Translations under genes and position numbers: made by a program
Shown here: piece after piece, positions 10,297 to 18,912 of the stretch
Layout: each line of letters starts with the position of its first letter
Numbering within the stretch: the first letter of the stretch is position 1
Source of the DNA: Roseivirga pacifica
GTDB taxonomy: Bacteria; Bacteroidota; Bacteroidia; Cytophagales; Cyclobacteriaceae
Length of the DNA: 64,000 nucleotides
Assembly: GCF_900111145.1 (NCBI RefSeq)
Contig: NZ_FOIR01000003.1
Span: 1 to 64,000, forward strand
Direction: 5' to 3'
The notes under the pieces: generated by a model
The model's input: only the letters and a program-made list of their open reading frames with translations
What the model was told of the DNA's origin: nothing
The model's database searches: none

Positions 10297-10337
10297 AAAA
10301 AAGAAGTCGAGCCAGATAAAAACTACCCAACTCGACT
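10297..10337 (-). terminator. Hairpin plus U-tract in the leader of the hydrolase gene
   Basis: Minus-strand arms AGTCGAG (10337-10331) and CTCGACT (10311-10305) enclose a 19-nt loop and are followed by TCTTTTTT. This is a Rho-independent terminator shape only about 12 nt before the hydrolase ATG. It could end the kinase-regulator transcript or work as an attenuator. Confidence 0.6.
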
Positions 10338-10432
10338 AAGGAAAAAAAGAAATCTTAATTGGACTTCTTTAACCAACCATCTAACCTTTGTGCAGGTTAA
10401 CATACCCCTAATATTGTATGCGAATGATTTGA

Positions 10433-10449
10433 AGCTATACAATAGCTTA
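10433..10449. repeat. Perfect 7-bp-arm palindrome
   Basis: AAGCTAT-ACA-ATAGCTT lies between the regulator gene and the hydrolase, about 17 bp from the 21-bp-spaced direct repeats. A possible second operator or mRNA hairpin; function unknown. Confidence 0.4.
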
Positions 10450-10465
10450 ATACGAGTTATAGAAA

Positions 10466-10499
10466 TGTGCGCGAACCAATAAAACTTGTGCGTGAACGG
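10466..10499 (-). promoter_or_regulatory. Candidate LytTR operator upstream of hydrolase
   Basis: Two direct repeats, GTTCACGCACA and GTTCGCGCACA on the minus strand, have exactly 21-bp spacing. The GTTN(A/G) core agrees with published LytTR site consensuses, and TCCGTTCA extends the match in one copy. They sit 27 bp beyond the stop of the LytTR gene and about 180-215 bp before the hydrolase ATG. Confidence 0.55.
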
Positions 10500-10526
10500 A
10501 TTGATTACAGGAGCGAATAAAACTCG

Positions 10527-11264
10527 CTAGAGCATTTGTAGTCGTTGAACCAAATTATCCTTGTAAGACTTACCCAAAGGAACTTCCTCCCCATTTACTG
10601 AGATAGTAAACAACTGTAAGTCTATATCTTCAACCGTGCTGATGTTAACAATATGCGAACGATGCACCTGCACGAATATGCTGTCATCTAGCTTTTCTGC
10701 CACTTCCTTTAGCGATTGTCTTAGCACAAAACGCTTATCGGCTGTATGCAAAATGCTGTACTTATCTTCTACAGAAACCCACAGAATATCACCTACATTT
10801 ACCTTAACCAGTTTATTGCGCTCTTTAATAAAAAAGCTGTTTTTAGCCAGAATGGCGTGCTTTCCATTATCAAGCAATTGCTCATCCTCTTGGTTTGGTC
10901 CATGCGTTCTAAGCAACGCTAGCTCCATGCTACGCTCTAGTTCGTCTGGATTAAATGGCTTGATTAGATATGCATGCGGTGCTGTTTCTTTGGCCTTTTG
11001 AAAGATCTCCTTATCGTCAAACGAAGTAATGAAAATGATGGGGGTTTTTCTCTCGGCCTGAAAGGCCCTCGCTAGGTCGATACCGGTCATCTCTCCTTCC
11101 AAGTTGATATCTAGCAAGACCAAATCGGGGTATTCATTCCTAAAAGCCCTAAGTGCTTGTTGGCCCTCCCCAACTACATCGGTAATGTTGTAACCTAGCT
11201 CGTCTACAAACATTTCCAGCGTGTCTGCATAGTTTGGCTCATCCTCTATTATAAGCACTTTCAT
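10527..11264 (-). CDS. LytTR-family response regulator
   Basis: A 245-residue cytoplasmic two-domain protein. Residues 1-120 are a CheY-like receiver with acidic residues near 7-9 (EDE), phospho-acceptor Asp52 (LLDIN), Thr80/Ser81 and Lys102 (IKPF). Residues about 140-245 are a LytTR DNA-binding domain (VQVHRSHIVNI, PLGKSYKDNLVQRL). LytTR proteins bind tandem sites two helical turns apart; such repeats occur just downstream (10466-10499, 9272-9321). It follows two histidine kinase genes in the same direction after a 102-bp gap, so those kinases are its likely phosphodonors. HisKA-type kinases with a LytTR partner are less usual than LytS-type ones, though similar sets occur in Bacteroidota. 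Confidence 0.93.
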   Translation of the reverse strand: MKVLIIEDEPNYADTLEMFVDELGYNITDVVGEGQQALRAFRNEYPDLVLLDINLEGEMTGIDLARAFQAERKTPIIFITSFDDKEIFQKAKETAPHAYLIKPFNPDELERSMELALLRTHGPNQEDEQLLDNGKHAILAKNSFFIKERNKLVKVNVGDILWVSVEDKYSILHTADKRFVLRQSLKEVAEKLDDSIFVQVHRSHIVNISTVEDIDLQLFTISVNGEEVPLGKSYKDNLVQRLQML

Positions 11265-11366
11265 CAGGTGGCAATTGTTTTAGGTGAATAAGTAAAAGTA
11301 ATAAAAACGAAAAAGAAAAAATGCATGATTAGCATGTGTGGACAGGCAATAAACTTAGAGTGCCCT

Positions 11367-13211
11367 TCACACTGCTTTTGGAAAGCTCAACTCCACACAA
11401 GTACCCTCCCCTAACTTACTGTAAACCTGTAAACTTCCTTTGTTTAAGTCCATGAACTCTTGGCAGAGTTTTAGTCCTAAGCCAAATCCTTTTTCGCCTC
11501 GGGTGCCCACATTACTTTTTGACGAACGGGAAAAGAGCGCAGCCACTTGCTCGGGACTCATTCCTTGCCCTTGGTCTGTAACTTTAATTAGTACATTTTG
11601 GCCTTTGTGCTCACTGCTAATGGAAATAGTGCCATTCTCGGGACTAAACTTTAGCGCATTACTTAGCACATTTCGAAAAACCGTTGCGGCAGTATTTATA
11701 TCTGCATAAATGCCGGCATCCTCTATTCCATTCTCAAAGTTTACCTGCTTGGCTTCCGCTAGCGACTTGTAAAGTTCCATATTCTCTTCTACCAATGCTT
11801 TGGCATTCAAAACTTCGGGGTGGTAAGGAATGCTTTGGTTTTGAGATGTAGCCCAATTCAGTAGGTTATTCAGTAAGTGATTAAGTTGATCAATCGATTG
11901 GTCTATTTTGCCACCAACCTCCAGCAGTTTCTCAAACTTCTCTTTACGAATAAAATAGTCTAGCTTTTGGCCAACACCTTGCAAGGCAATCATGGGACTA
12001 CGCAAGTCATGAGCAATTATTGAAAAGAACTTATCCTTAGTTTCATTCAATGCCGAAAGCTCTTCGTTCTGGCTACTCAATTGCTTCTTGTTCTTCTGCA
12101 ACTGCATGGCTAACCAAGCCACAAGGCAAAGTACTAAGCTTAAGCTACCAACACCAAACCAAAGCATCCGCTTTTGGCGTGTTTCATAGGCGTTCACTTC
12201 TTGTAGCAGTGTTATTTCGGCATCTTTCTGCTGATTGTCAAGTGTGATTTCCCAGCCCTTTAAACGGTCCATCATGTCTTGATTTAACTGCCTCTTCTCA
12301 ATCTCATCGTATGCCTTATAGTACTTCAGTGCTTTCTCATATTCGCCATGATATTCCGCTATTTCAGAAAACCCAAAATTCAACTCTCGCTGGTAATCAA
12401 CCAACTCCATGTTATGCGCTAAACTAAATGCGGTATCGATATGCCTTTGCGACTTTTCAGGGTCAATATCATAGTAGTACCTACCAAGGTTAGCATGGCT
12501 AAAAATAAAGTCCACGCTATCTCCTTTTATCTTTTCTATATTTAAAACAGACTCCTGATATCGTATCGCATCTTTTACTTCTCCCAAATCATACAGCAAG
12601 GTGGCATAATTAGCTTCTAAATTGGTGAGGTTCATAGTATCACCAGAAGCAAAACTTAAGTCAATGCCTTGCAGAAAATAATGCTTTGCGGAATCGTAGT
12701 TTTCCAATTCCTGGAAAGTATTGGCTATTCCATCATAAGTCGGAATAAGCGTTCCTGTATCTAAACTAGCTTTAGCCAATGAAATAGCTTTGCGATAGCT
12801 AGGGAGGGCTAAATCCATACTATCGACAGCGTAGTAAAGGTGCCCAAAACCAAGGTAAACCTCTTCCGCATACTTCAAATCATTTCGCTCTGATATGGCC
12901 AATGCCTCAGCTAGATCATCAATACATTCATCGAACATACCCAAGCGAAAGTAAGTGAACTCCCTATCTATTAGGTATCTCATTTTTAGGCTGTCCGAAA
13001 ACTCGTCATAGAAGATCTCGAGGTCTAAATAACGCTGTAAGGCACTATCAGGGCTAACATCTATTACAAATTGCGCATTGTAAAGCCTTTCGAAATGGGC
13101 AGCTTCTCTTTCTTCAGCATTGATTAAGTCCTGAGCTGAAACATGAGTGGAAATGATTAGGCAGCTGAGCAAAAAAAGTAAAGCGGGCAGTCGTGGCATA
13201 ACTTGGAACAA
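11367..13211 (-). CDS. TPR-sensor histidine kinase
   Basis: 614 residues from 13211; a second in-frame ATG at 13199 gives a cleaner signal peptide (MPRLPALLFLLSCLIISTHVSAQ). An exported N-terminal half of tetratricopeptide repeats (about 40-320) is followed by one membrane helix (about 350-368), a short coiled coil, a HisKA domain with phospho-acceptor His401 in IIAHDLRSP, and a HATPase_c domain (NVLSNALKFSPENG, DQGQGM, GFGLGLKL). The periplasmic TPR region probably senses a protein or peptide ligand. Only 9 bp separate it from the upstream kinase gene, so the two are co-transcribed. Its HisKA region is almost identical to that of the neighbouring kinase, while the sensor parts are unrelated. 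Confidence 0.92.
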   Translation of the reverse strand: MFQVMPRLPALLFLLSCLIISTHVSAQDLINAEEREAAHFERLYNAQFVIDVSPDSALQRYLDLEIFYDEFSDSLKMRYLIDREFTYFRLGMFDECIDDLAEALAISERNDLKYAEEVYLGFGHLYYAVDSMDLALPSYRKAISLAKASLDTGTLIPTYDGIANTFQELENYDSAKHYFLQGIDLSFASGDTMNLTNLEANYATLLYDLGEVKDAIRYQESVLNIEKIKGDSVDFIFSHANLGRYYYDIDPEKSQRHIDTAFSLAHNMELVDYQRELNFGFSEIAEYHGEYEKALKYYKAYDEIEKRQLNQDMMDRLKGWEITLDNQQKDAEITLLQEVNAYETRQKRMLWFGVGSLSLVLCLVAWLAMQLQKNKKQLSSQNEELSALNETKDKFFSIIAHDLRSPMIALQGVGQKLDYFIRKEKFEKLLEVGGKIDQSIDQLNHLLNNLLNWATSQNQSIPYHPEVLNAKALVEENMELYKSLAEAKQVNFENGIEDAGIYADINTAATVFRNVLSNALKFSPENGTISISSEHKGQNVLIKVTDQGQGMSPEQVAALFSRSSKSNVGTRGEKGFGLGLKLCQEFMDLNKGSLQVYSKLGEGTCVELSFPKAV

Positions 13212-13220
13212 ATATAAAAT

Positions 13221-15188
13221 TTAAGCCTTACTATGTGGAAGGGTGACACTGAACTTAGTACCTGAAGACTTACTGCTTTCTACGGTTATCCTACCTTTAT
13301 TGTGAAGCACAAATTCCTTTGTGAGTTTCAGTCCCAAACCAAAGCCCTTTTCGCCAGCAGCCCCTGTCCTTGAATGTCCAGTATCAGTAAATATTTTAGC
13401 GACTTGCTCGGCTGTCATCCCTACTCCATTGTCCGCAATAGAAAACACCAATTCTTCGTCTTCTTTGTTCCAGCTCATAGAAATACAGCCGCCTTCATTA
13501 CTAAACTTAATGGCATTACTCAGCAGGTTACGGACTATTGTACTAAGTGTATTCACATCAGCATATACGTAACCTTCGGTATCTGGTGTTAATACCGTTA
13601 GTTTTTTTGCTTCAATTAGCGCTTGATACAGGTTCGTATTTTCGAGCACTAGTTCTTTCAAAGAAACCCGCTCCGGGTGATAAGGGATAGCATCTCTTTG
13701 AGACGAAGCCCAGTTTAAGAGGTTATTCAACAAGTGATTTAATTGATCGATTGACTGATCGATCTTACCACCAATTTCCAGCAGCTTTTCCTGCTTATTC
13801 TTCCTAATGAAATATTCCAGTTTTTGCCCAACACCCTGCAAGGCAATCATAGGGCTGCGCAAATCGTGCGCAATAATAGAGAAGAACTTGTCTTTGGTGG
13901 CATTAGCCTCTTCCAACTCTTTGGTTCGCTCCTCCACCTTTTGTTCAAGTAGCACCTTTTGTTCACTCAAGAGTCTGGTCTTAAACTGCTCCTTCTCTAG
14001 CTCCTTCTCGGCAATCTCCTTGCGCATACCTTTAATTCTGGCAGCCAAAGCCAGCGACAGTAGCACCGCTTCTGAAGCTCCGCCAATTTCAACACCGTAG
14101 GCAGTAATCAGCATTTCTGGCACTAAGCCCGCGCCTCTCAGCAACACCAAAATCAAACCCAAGATATACGGCAACCACGCTATCACATAATACAAAGCGG
14201 TATTATAACCTCTTCTGTAAGACCTGATACCAATAAAAATGTAAGATGGAAATGCAATGAGTACGATCAAACGGCCATACAGCAGTAGCTGTGTAGCATC
14301 AAAGAACAAACTCAAAGCCGACATTAATGCACTCGCTCCGGCAACTACCCAAAGATATCTATCCATCTTAGGGTCGAAAGTCTTGAGATTTAGAAAAGTT
14401 GCCGCAAAACGACTTGAAAATACCATGCTAATTCCTGCAAAGGTTAGGTAGATATGGTCGTCCAACACAGAGTTATTCGGCCAAGCAAAAAGGTAACCAT
14501 AACCATTGAGCACTAAACTTGTAGCCAAACCAAAAATAGTTGCACCAACATAAAGCAGGTAAGCCTTATCGCGCAAATAGGTGTACAAAAGCAAGTTATA
14601 AACGGCCATTACAGCCATTAAACCGAAAAAAACACCTAGAAACAAGGTGCGTTTTAGCTTAAAGGCATGGTATCCGTTAACGGTAAACAGCTGAATGGGC
14701 ACAGCTACCGTCCCAGTAGTTCGCACATTAATATAAATGGGGGAATTTAGAGCTGTTTCGCTAACATCAAATGCAAAATTGACACCGCTATAAGGCTTAT
14801 CTACAGGGTTAAATGCATGTCCTAAAACTTGAGCCTGCCAAGCCGAACCATCGAATGTATATACCGCTACGGTATCCAATGAAGTTTGTGCAACTTCAAG
14901 AATAGCTGGATGGTTAAACCCACTTTTGGCAGATACTTTAAACCAGTAGGAACTGGTATCAAAACCAAAGTTGGTAAGTTCTACCTGTTGCCTATCGAAT
15001 ATACGCTGATAAGCGTCTGCTTGAATAGCCCCTACCTCTAACTGCTTTGTTGAATCCACTAAAAAGTGAAGGTTAAAGGGTATTTCACCTGTACCAGATT
15101 GCGCCAACAAGCGACCGGGGCTCGCAAAAGCAAAAAGCAGAAAACCAATGAACAAGGCATTGGAGATAAGATGGTTTTCTTTCCTCAT
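13221..15188 (-). CDS. 7TM-DISM histidine kinase
   Basis: I prefer ATG 15188 to GTG 15203 because it starts a normal signal peptide (MRKENHLISNALFIGFLLF). An exported DISMED2-type sensor domain (about 35-170, with SYWFKV) is followed by seven membrane helices (7TMR-DISM, about 180-385), a coiled coil (KELEKEQFKTRLLSEQKVL), HisKA with phospho-acceptor His441 in IIAHDLRSP, and HATPase_c (NLLSNAIKFSNEGG, DNGVGM, GFGLGLKL). DISMED2 domains are thought to bind carbohydrate-like ligands. It is the first gene of the kinase-kinase-LytTR set; a strong palindrome lies 71-92 bp upstream of the ATG. The kinase core is a near-duplicate of that in the next gene. Confidence 0.93.
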   Translation of the reverse strand: MRKENHLISNALFIGFLLFAFASPGRLLAQSGTGEIPFNLHFLVDSTKQLEVGAIQADAYQRIFDRQQVELTNFGFDTSSYWFKVSAKSGFNHPAILEVAQTSLDTVAVYTFDGSAWQAQVLGHAFNPVDKPYSGVNFAFDVSETALNSPIYINVRTTGTVAVPIQLFTVNGYHAFKLKRTLFLGVFFGLMAVMAVYNLLLYTYLRDKAYLLYVGATIFGLATSLVLNGYGYLFAWPNNSVLDDHIYLTFAGISMVFSSRFAATFLNLKTFDPKMDRYLWVVAGASALMSALSLFFDATQLLLYGRLIVLIAFPSYIFIGIRSYRRGYNTALYYVIAWLPYILGLILVLLRGAGLVPEMLITAYGVEIGGASEAVLLSLALAARIKGMRKEIAEKELEKEQFKTRLLSEQKVLLEQKVEERTKELEEANATKDKFFSIIAHDLRSPMIALQGVGQKLEYFIRKNKQEKLLEIGGKIDQSIDQLNHLLNNLLNWASSQRDAIPYHPERVSLKELVLENTNLYQALIEAKKLTVLTPDTEGYVYADVNTLSTIVRNLLSNAIKFSNEGGCISMSWNKEDEELVFSIADNGVGMTAEQVAKIFTDTGHSRTGAAGEKGFGLGLKLTKEFVLHNKGRITVESSKSSGTKFSVTLPHSKA

Positions 15189-15258
15189 AAAAGGTTGGTA
15201 CACTTAAAGTGCAGCTTAAGGAGCTCTACCTCCTTTAACACTAAAAAATATTCACACA

Positions 15259-15280
15259 CGCTGGTTCTAAAGAACCAGCG
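15259..15280. promoter_or_regulatory. Perfect 10-bp-arm palindrome upstream of kinase operon
   Basis: CGCTGGTTCT-AA-AGAACCAGCG lies in the gap between the M14 gene and the kinase operon. There is no U-tract on either side, so it looks more like an operator or leader hairpin than a terminator. Confidence 0.45.
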
Positions 15281-15305
15281 ATTAAAATAGGCACCAAAAC
15301 ACAAT

Positions 15306-15340
15306 AAAAAAAGCCGATGGAAGTTAATCCACCGGCTTTC
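15306..15340 (-). terminator. Rho-independent terminator after the M14 operon
   Basis: On the minus strand AAAGCCGGTGGA, loop TTAACT and TCCATCGGCTTTTTTT form an 11-bp stem with one mismatch and a U-tract, 21 nt past the stop codon at 15361. Confidence 0.85.
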
Positions 15341-15360
15341 ACATTATATGCTAATTTACC

Positions 15361-17109
15361 TTATTTAGTTACCAAACCACCCTTGGCAGAATCTACCGTA
15401 ATAGTGTATTTGCCTTTGCCACTTACAATCCAGCGAACTTTCACAAAACCATCACCAGGAATGTTTGCTACTTCTAGTTTAGCAGGGTTAACCTTTTGCT
15501 CAGTAGTAACACCAAAATCGGCATCTTCTACAATCATTCCCGCCTGCACATCTACTCCAGCAATACTGATATAATCAGGTCGCTCAATTTTGTATTTTAA
15601 GTCTTGCGAAGCATGCGTAGGCATCAAACGGTCGTTGCTAATTGTTGCCGTAATCTCCTTTAAACCTCCACCCAAGTCTTTTTCTTCAACATTAGAAATA
15701 CTAAGATTAGGCATATGATAGGCGTGATATAGCGTAAATGCCATATTTCTGTGGCACTCTTCTTCCAACATAAAACCAGGTGTAGCACGGCCAAAGTTCT
15801 TCTTAAACCCTCCTACTTCAATCTCACCATAGGTTGGGTGATTAAAAGTTTTCCATGGTTCGAAAGCATCGCCCATTAATAACTCAGAGTCTACATCGTA
15901 AGAAAGGTTACCACCTCTTCTTCCTCCCTCATTGTTCTTATAGTAGGCAAAGCTTGTAAAGATTTCGTTGGTAAAGGTGTAAATACCTCTACTGCCATAA
16001 AACCAGTCTAACTCTCCACCAAATACAGAGTAAAGGTCTTTGTAAACCGTTAGGTATCTATAACCAGGAAGAATCTTCTCTCCTTTTTCTCCAATCGCAT
16101 CATAAATTCTTATGTCTGCTCTATTGTAGGTTGAAAGATCTTCTTCGGCACCAGGCCCGCGCAAGATCATCCCCCCTGAATTATGGAAGCTTTGTCCACC
16201 TGCAATATTTGGATGTGCCAGCACAAAATCGGCCACTGCACGGTTTTCTGGAACACTAAACGGATACTTGTATGCCCCTCTTTGAATGTAGTCAGGCTGC
16301 CATTTCCATGCCCAGTCACGGTTAGGATCGTAGTATCCATGCGGATCTTCGTTCACTTGTCCGTCACCATCATTATCAATTCCTTCTTGACCCAAGAACT
16401 CATAACGCACCACATCTGCAGGCACGTTATCGTCCACGCCAATGGCAATCATTTTTCGCGGATCTTGCGGGTCAACTATCATGTTACCCGTTGGGCTCTT
16501 TCTTCTCATTTGAGTTATAGAGCCATTACCATCAATATCATCTGGTAAATCCTCATCAAACAAACCATCCTGGTCATCATCCATTGCAATCATACCTGCT
16601 CTTGGAGAACTTCCAGTATTCGGCTCTTGCATATAATTGTTTCTAGCATCAGGGTTAATGGTTGGTACTATATAGAAAATTCGGTTGTCAAGCATTTCTG
16701 TAACAAAATCAATATCACCGTAATTTTCAGTTAGATACCATGCTGTGTATATAGAAATCTCTCCTCCTTGAATCTCATTAGAGTGAATGTTTCCATCAAC
16801 ATAAAAACCAGGTTTTCTATCTGGGTCACCCTTTTCGAAATTGGTAATCTGAAGCATCCACATATCGCGGCCTTCGTAAGATTTGCCAATAGACACACGC
16901 TTAACCAAGTTCGGGTAAGCATCTGCTATCTTTTTACCTAAAGCAGCCAAACCTTCGGCCGTATAGTATCGGTTAAAAGAAATCTGAACCTTAGGGTTGT
17001 GTGGAGAGCCTGCCGCTCTAAATACCTCATCAGCATTTTGCGCCTGCACGGTAAAAGCCGTAGCTACAAAACACGCTGCAACAGTTAGTTTTTGAATAAT
17101 TCTTTTCAT
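15361..17109 (-). CDS. Secreted M14-family zinc carboxypeptidase
   Basis: 582 residues from ATG 17109 (the GTG at 17112 directly before it is less likely). Signal peptide ends FTVQAQ. The M14 zinc motif HxxE is present as H109-S-N-E112, with a third ligand candidate His309 (QSFHNSGG) and a substrate-binding-type Arg in NRDW (about 264). Two Asp-rich inserts (DDDQDGLFDED, about 177-187; DNDGDGQVNED, about 245-255) resemble calcium-binding type-3/EF-like loops. The C-terminal 100 residues look like a beta domain. It should cleave peptides outside the cytoplasm. It is 6 bp downstream of a paralogue with a degraded active site, so the two form an operon ending at the hairpin at 15306-15340. Confidence 0.92.
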   Translation of the reverse strand: MKRIIQKLTVAACFVATAFTVQAQNADEVFRAAGSPHNPKVQISFNRYYTAEGLAALGKKIADAYPNLVKRVSIGKSYEGRDMWMLQITNFEKGDPDRKPGFYVDGNIHSNEIQGGEISIYTAWYLTENYGDIDFVTEMLDNRIFYIVPTINPDARNNYMQEPNTGSSPRAGMIAMDDDQDGLFDEDLPDDIDGNGSITQMRRKSPTGNMIVDPQDPRKMIAIGVDDNVPADVVRYEFLGQEGIDNDGDGQVNEDPHGYYDPNRDWAWKWQPDYIQRGAYKYPFSVPENRAVADFVLAHPNIAGGQSFHNSGGMILRGPGAEEDLSTYNRADIRIYDAIGEKGEKILPGYRYLTVYKDLYSVFGGELDWFYGSRGIYTFTNEIFTSFAYYKNNEGGRRGGNLSYDVDSELLMGDAFEPWKTFNHPTYGEIEVGGFKKNFGRATPGFMLEEECHRNMAFTLYHAYHMPNLSISNVEEKDLGGGLKEITATISNDRLMPTHASQDLKYKIERPDYISIAGVDVQAGMIVEDADFGVTTEQKVNPAKLEVANIPGDGFVKVRWIVSGKGKYTITVDSAKGGLVTK

Positions 17110-17115
17110 CACTAA

Positions 17116-18738
17116 TTACTTTAGATCGACAGAAGATGAAACAATTCCGGTATGCGGTGCACCAGCTTCTATGGTAACCGAACCTTTTCCTTTTATTAAC
17201 CAAGTCAGTTGCTGAGCCTCATCGCCATCAACATTCCTGATTAACTGTACTTTTCTACCTGAAACCACTTCTTGGTTTCCATCCAATTGAAGAGCAACTT
17301 TTACCCTGCGCAACCAACGCGAACGCTGCCCCATTGTTGAATGGGTTGGCAATGTGCCGGCATTGTATAAATCGGCTGTAATACGGGTTAAACCTTTGCC
17401 TACAGACTCGCTTTTTACATTTACTAACTTGATCTCTGGCTGCATTCCTGCCAATTCAGCAATAAACTCCGCATGTTTTTCGCCCAAGTCTCCAATTTTT
17501 TCCAAAGGAGGGTTCATCATTAAAAATGGAGCTACTCCACCAACTTCTACCTTTTGTCCAGGGAAGTCAGGGTGATCAATTGCTGTCCATTCCACAAAAG
17601 CATTGTTTATTCCCTCTTGTGCCGCCCAACGAATAAAATTCACTTCAGCATTTTTGTCCTTGTTAGGAGCTGCGGTGGAGTCGCCTTTTACAGTTGGCAC
17701 CCACCATCCCGGTGTACCAAAGCTTAATTTGCCAAAGTGGAAATATGCCCACTGGTAAAAATCACCACCTTGGTCGTCTGAACGCGGAGCATCCTTTAAG
17801 CCTACTATCTCATTGTATTTAGAAGAAACCAGTTGATTAATATCGTCATCACCATTCAGAATACTGGTTACAACACGCTTAGAGGCTCCAGCTCTGTTGT
17901 ATTTCCAAGGCGAAGAAAGGTTGTTACCAGGACCAAAGGTTACCACTGAAAAAATGTTCCATTTGGTATAAAGCATATCTAGCAAGGCTCTGTTCTCTAG
18001 CTCAGAAACCGGATGTTCTCCAGCACCTGGAGTAAAATATGCGTACTCATAAGTTAAGGACTTGTTAAAGTGGATTCCACCTTGACCATCCTCGTTAAAC
18101 TTGCCATCCAAGTCATTGTCTCTACCCTCGGTAAAATACTTGTAAGTTCCTTTCTCACCTTTCGACTTGTCTGCCTTTACCATTACGCGAGCATCAGCAG
18201 CATGGGTAGTCCAATCGCCAGTTTCGTCATAAACGCGCATCATGGTAATCATTCCATCACCATTCAAGTCCTCAAAAGGATCTTCATCCAGTCTACCATC
18301 ACGATCATCGTCAGTTGGTTTAGCATTACCACTTCTGCCATACTTAAGTGCAGCAAAGTACTGCTCTGTAGCATCAGGGCTCATATTCGGAAACACATAG
18401 AAAGTTGTGTTTTCTAATAACTCAGAACGGTTGGCAATTACATCTTCTGCAAAACGAACCGCCATTTCAACACCCAAAAGGTGTTTTCCTTCTACTCCCC
18501 CCACTACGGCAATAGCAGGTTTGTTATCTACATCTCCGGTGCCCAAAGTGAGCATCCAAATGTCTTTACCTCCCAGTGTTTTGGTTAGTGATTCCAGCGA
18601 GGCACTGCTCGAAGAACTGGCCAGCGACCTAAGTCTTTGTGCCAACTGCTGAGCATTGTTGTAGTCTTGTGCCTGTACTAGGGTGGTTATAAACCCTAAA
18701 ATAACCAGTGCACAACACCTCATCAGTTTAATTTTCAT
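17116..18738 (-). CDS. M14-like protein with altered metal site (probable pseudo-peptidase)
   Basis: 540 residues, signal peptide ending TLVQAQ. It aligns with the downstream M14 peptidase throughout, including both Asp-rich calcium-type loops (DDDRDGRLDED; DNDLDGKFNED). Where the partner has HxxE this protein has E83-G-K-H86, i.e. the two ligand types are exchanged, and the partner's third His (SFHN) is replaced by TFGPG. It may bind metal differently or be catalytically dead and serve as a binding or regulatory subunit (inference). It is the first gene of the pair; the 174-bp upstream gap is shared with the divergent gene at 18913. Confidence 0.85.
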   Translation of the reverse strand: MKIKLMRCCALVILGFITTLVQAQDYNNAQQLAQRLRSLASSSSSASLESLTKTLGGKDIWMLTLGTGDVDNKPAIAVVGGVEGKHLLGVEMAVRFAEDVIANRSELLENTTFYVFPNMSPDATEQYFAALKYGRSGNAKPTDDDRDGRLDEDPFEDLNGDGMITMMRVYDETGDWTTHAADARVMVKADKSKGEKGTYKYFTEGRDNDLDGKFNEDGQGGIHFNKSLTYEYAYFTPGAGEHPVSELENRALLDMLYTKWNIFSVVTFGPGNNLSSPWKYNRAGASKRVVTSILNGDDDINQLVSSKYNEIVGLKDAPRSDDQGGDFYQWAYFHFGKLSFGTPGWWVPTVKGDSTAAPNKDKNAEVNFIRWAAQEGINNAFVEWTAIDHPDFPGQKVEVGGVAPFLMMNPPLEKIGDLGEKHAEFIAELAGMQPEIKLVNVKSESVGKGLTRITADLYNAGTLPTHSTMGQRSRWLRRVKVALQLDGNQEVVSGRKVQLIRNVDGDEAQQLTWLIKGKGSVTIEAGAPHTGIVSSSVDLK

Positions 18739-18837
18739 AGGCTGATTATTGGTTTGAATAATTCATTAATGTGTCAACCTGAAGAAAGTGATGTTGCGGC
18801 TGTAAATAAAGCAAATGCTTAGGAATGGTATTCCACG

Positions 18838-18886
18838 GTGTTGGGTGGAAAAGTTTGTAGATACTGATTGGAGTGTTAATTTGAAA
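18838..18886 (+). promoter_or_regulatory. Promoter block, copy 1
   Basis: A 49-bp block upstream of the gene at 18913 recurs at 19668-19716 with two mismatches. It contains TTTG (18854-18857), an 18-bp spacer and TTAATTTG (18876-18883), close to the Bacteroidota -33/-7 pattern TTTG/TAnnTTTG, ending 29 bp before the ATG. Confidence 0.6.
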
Positions 18887-18912
18887 TCCCGACTATCAAC
18901 AAACTTAACTTA

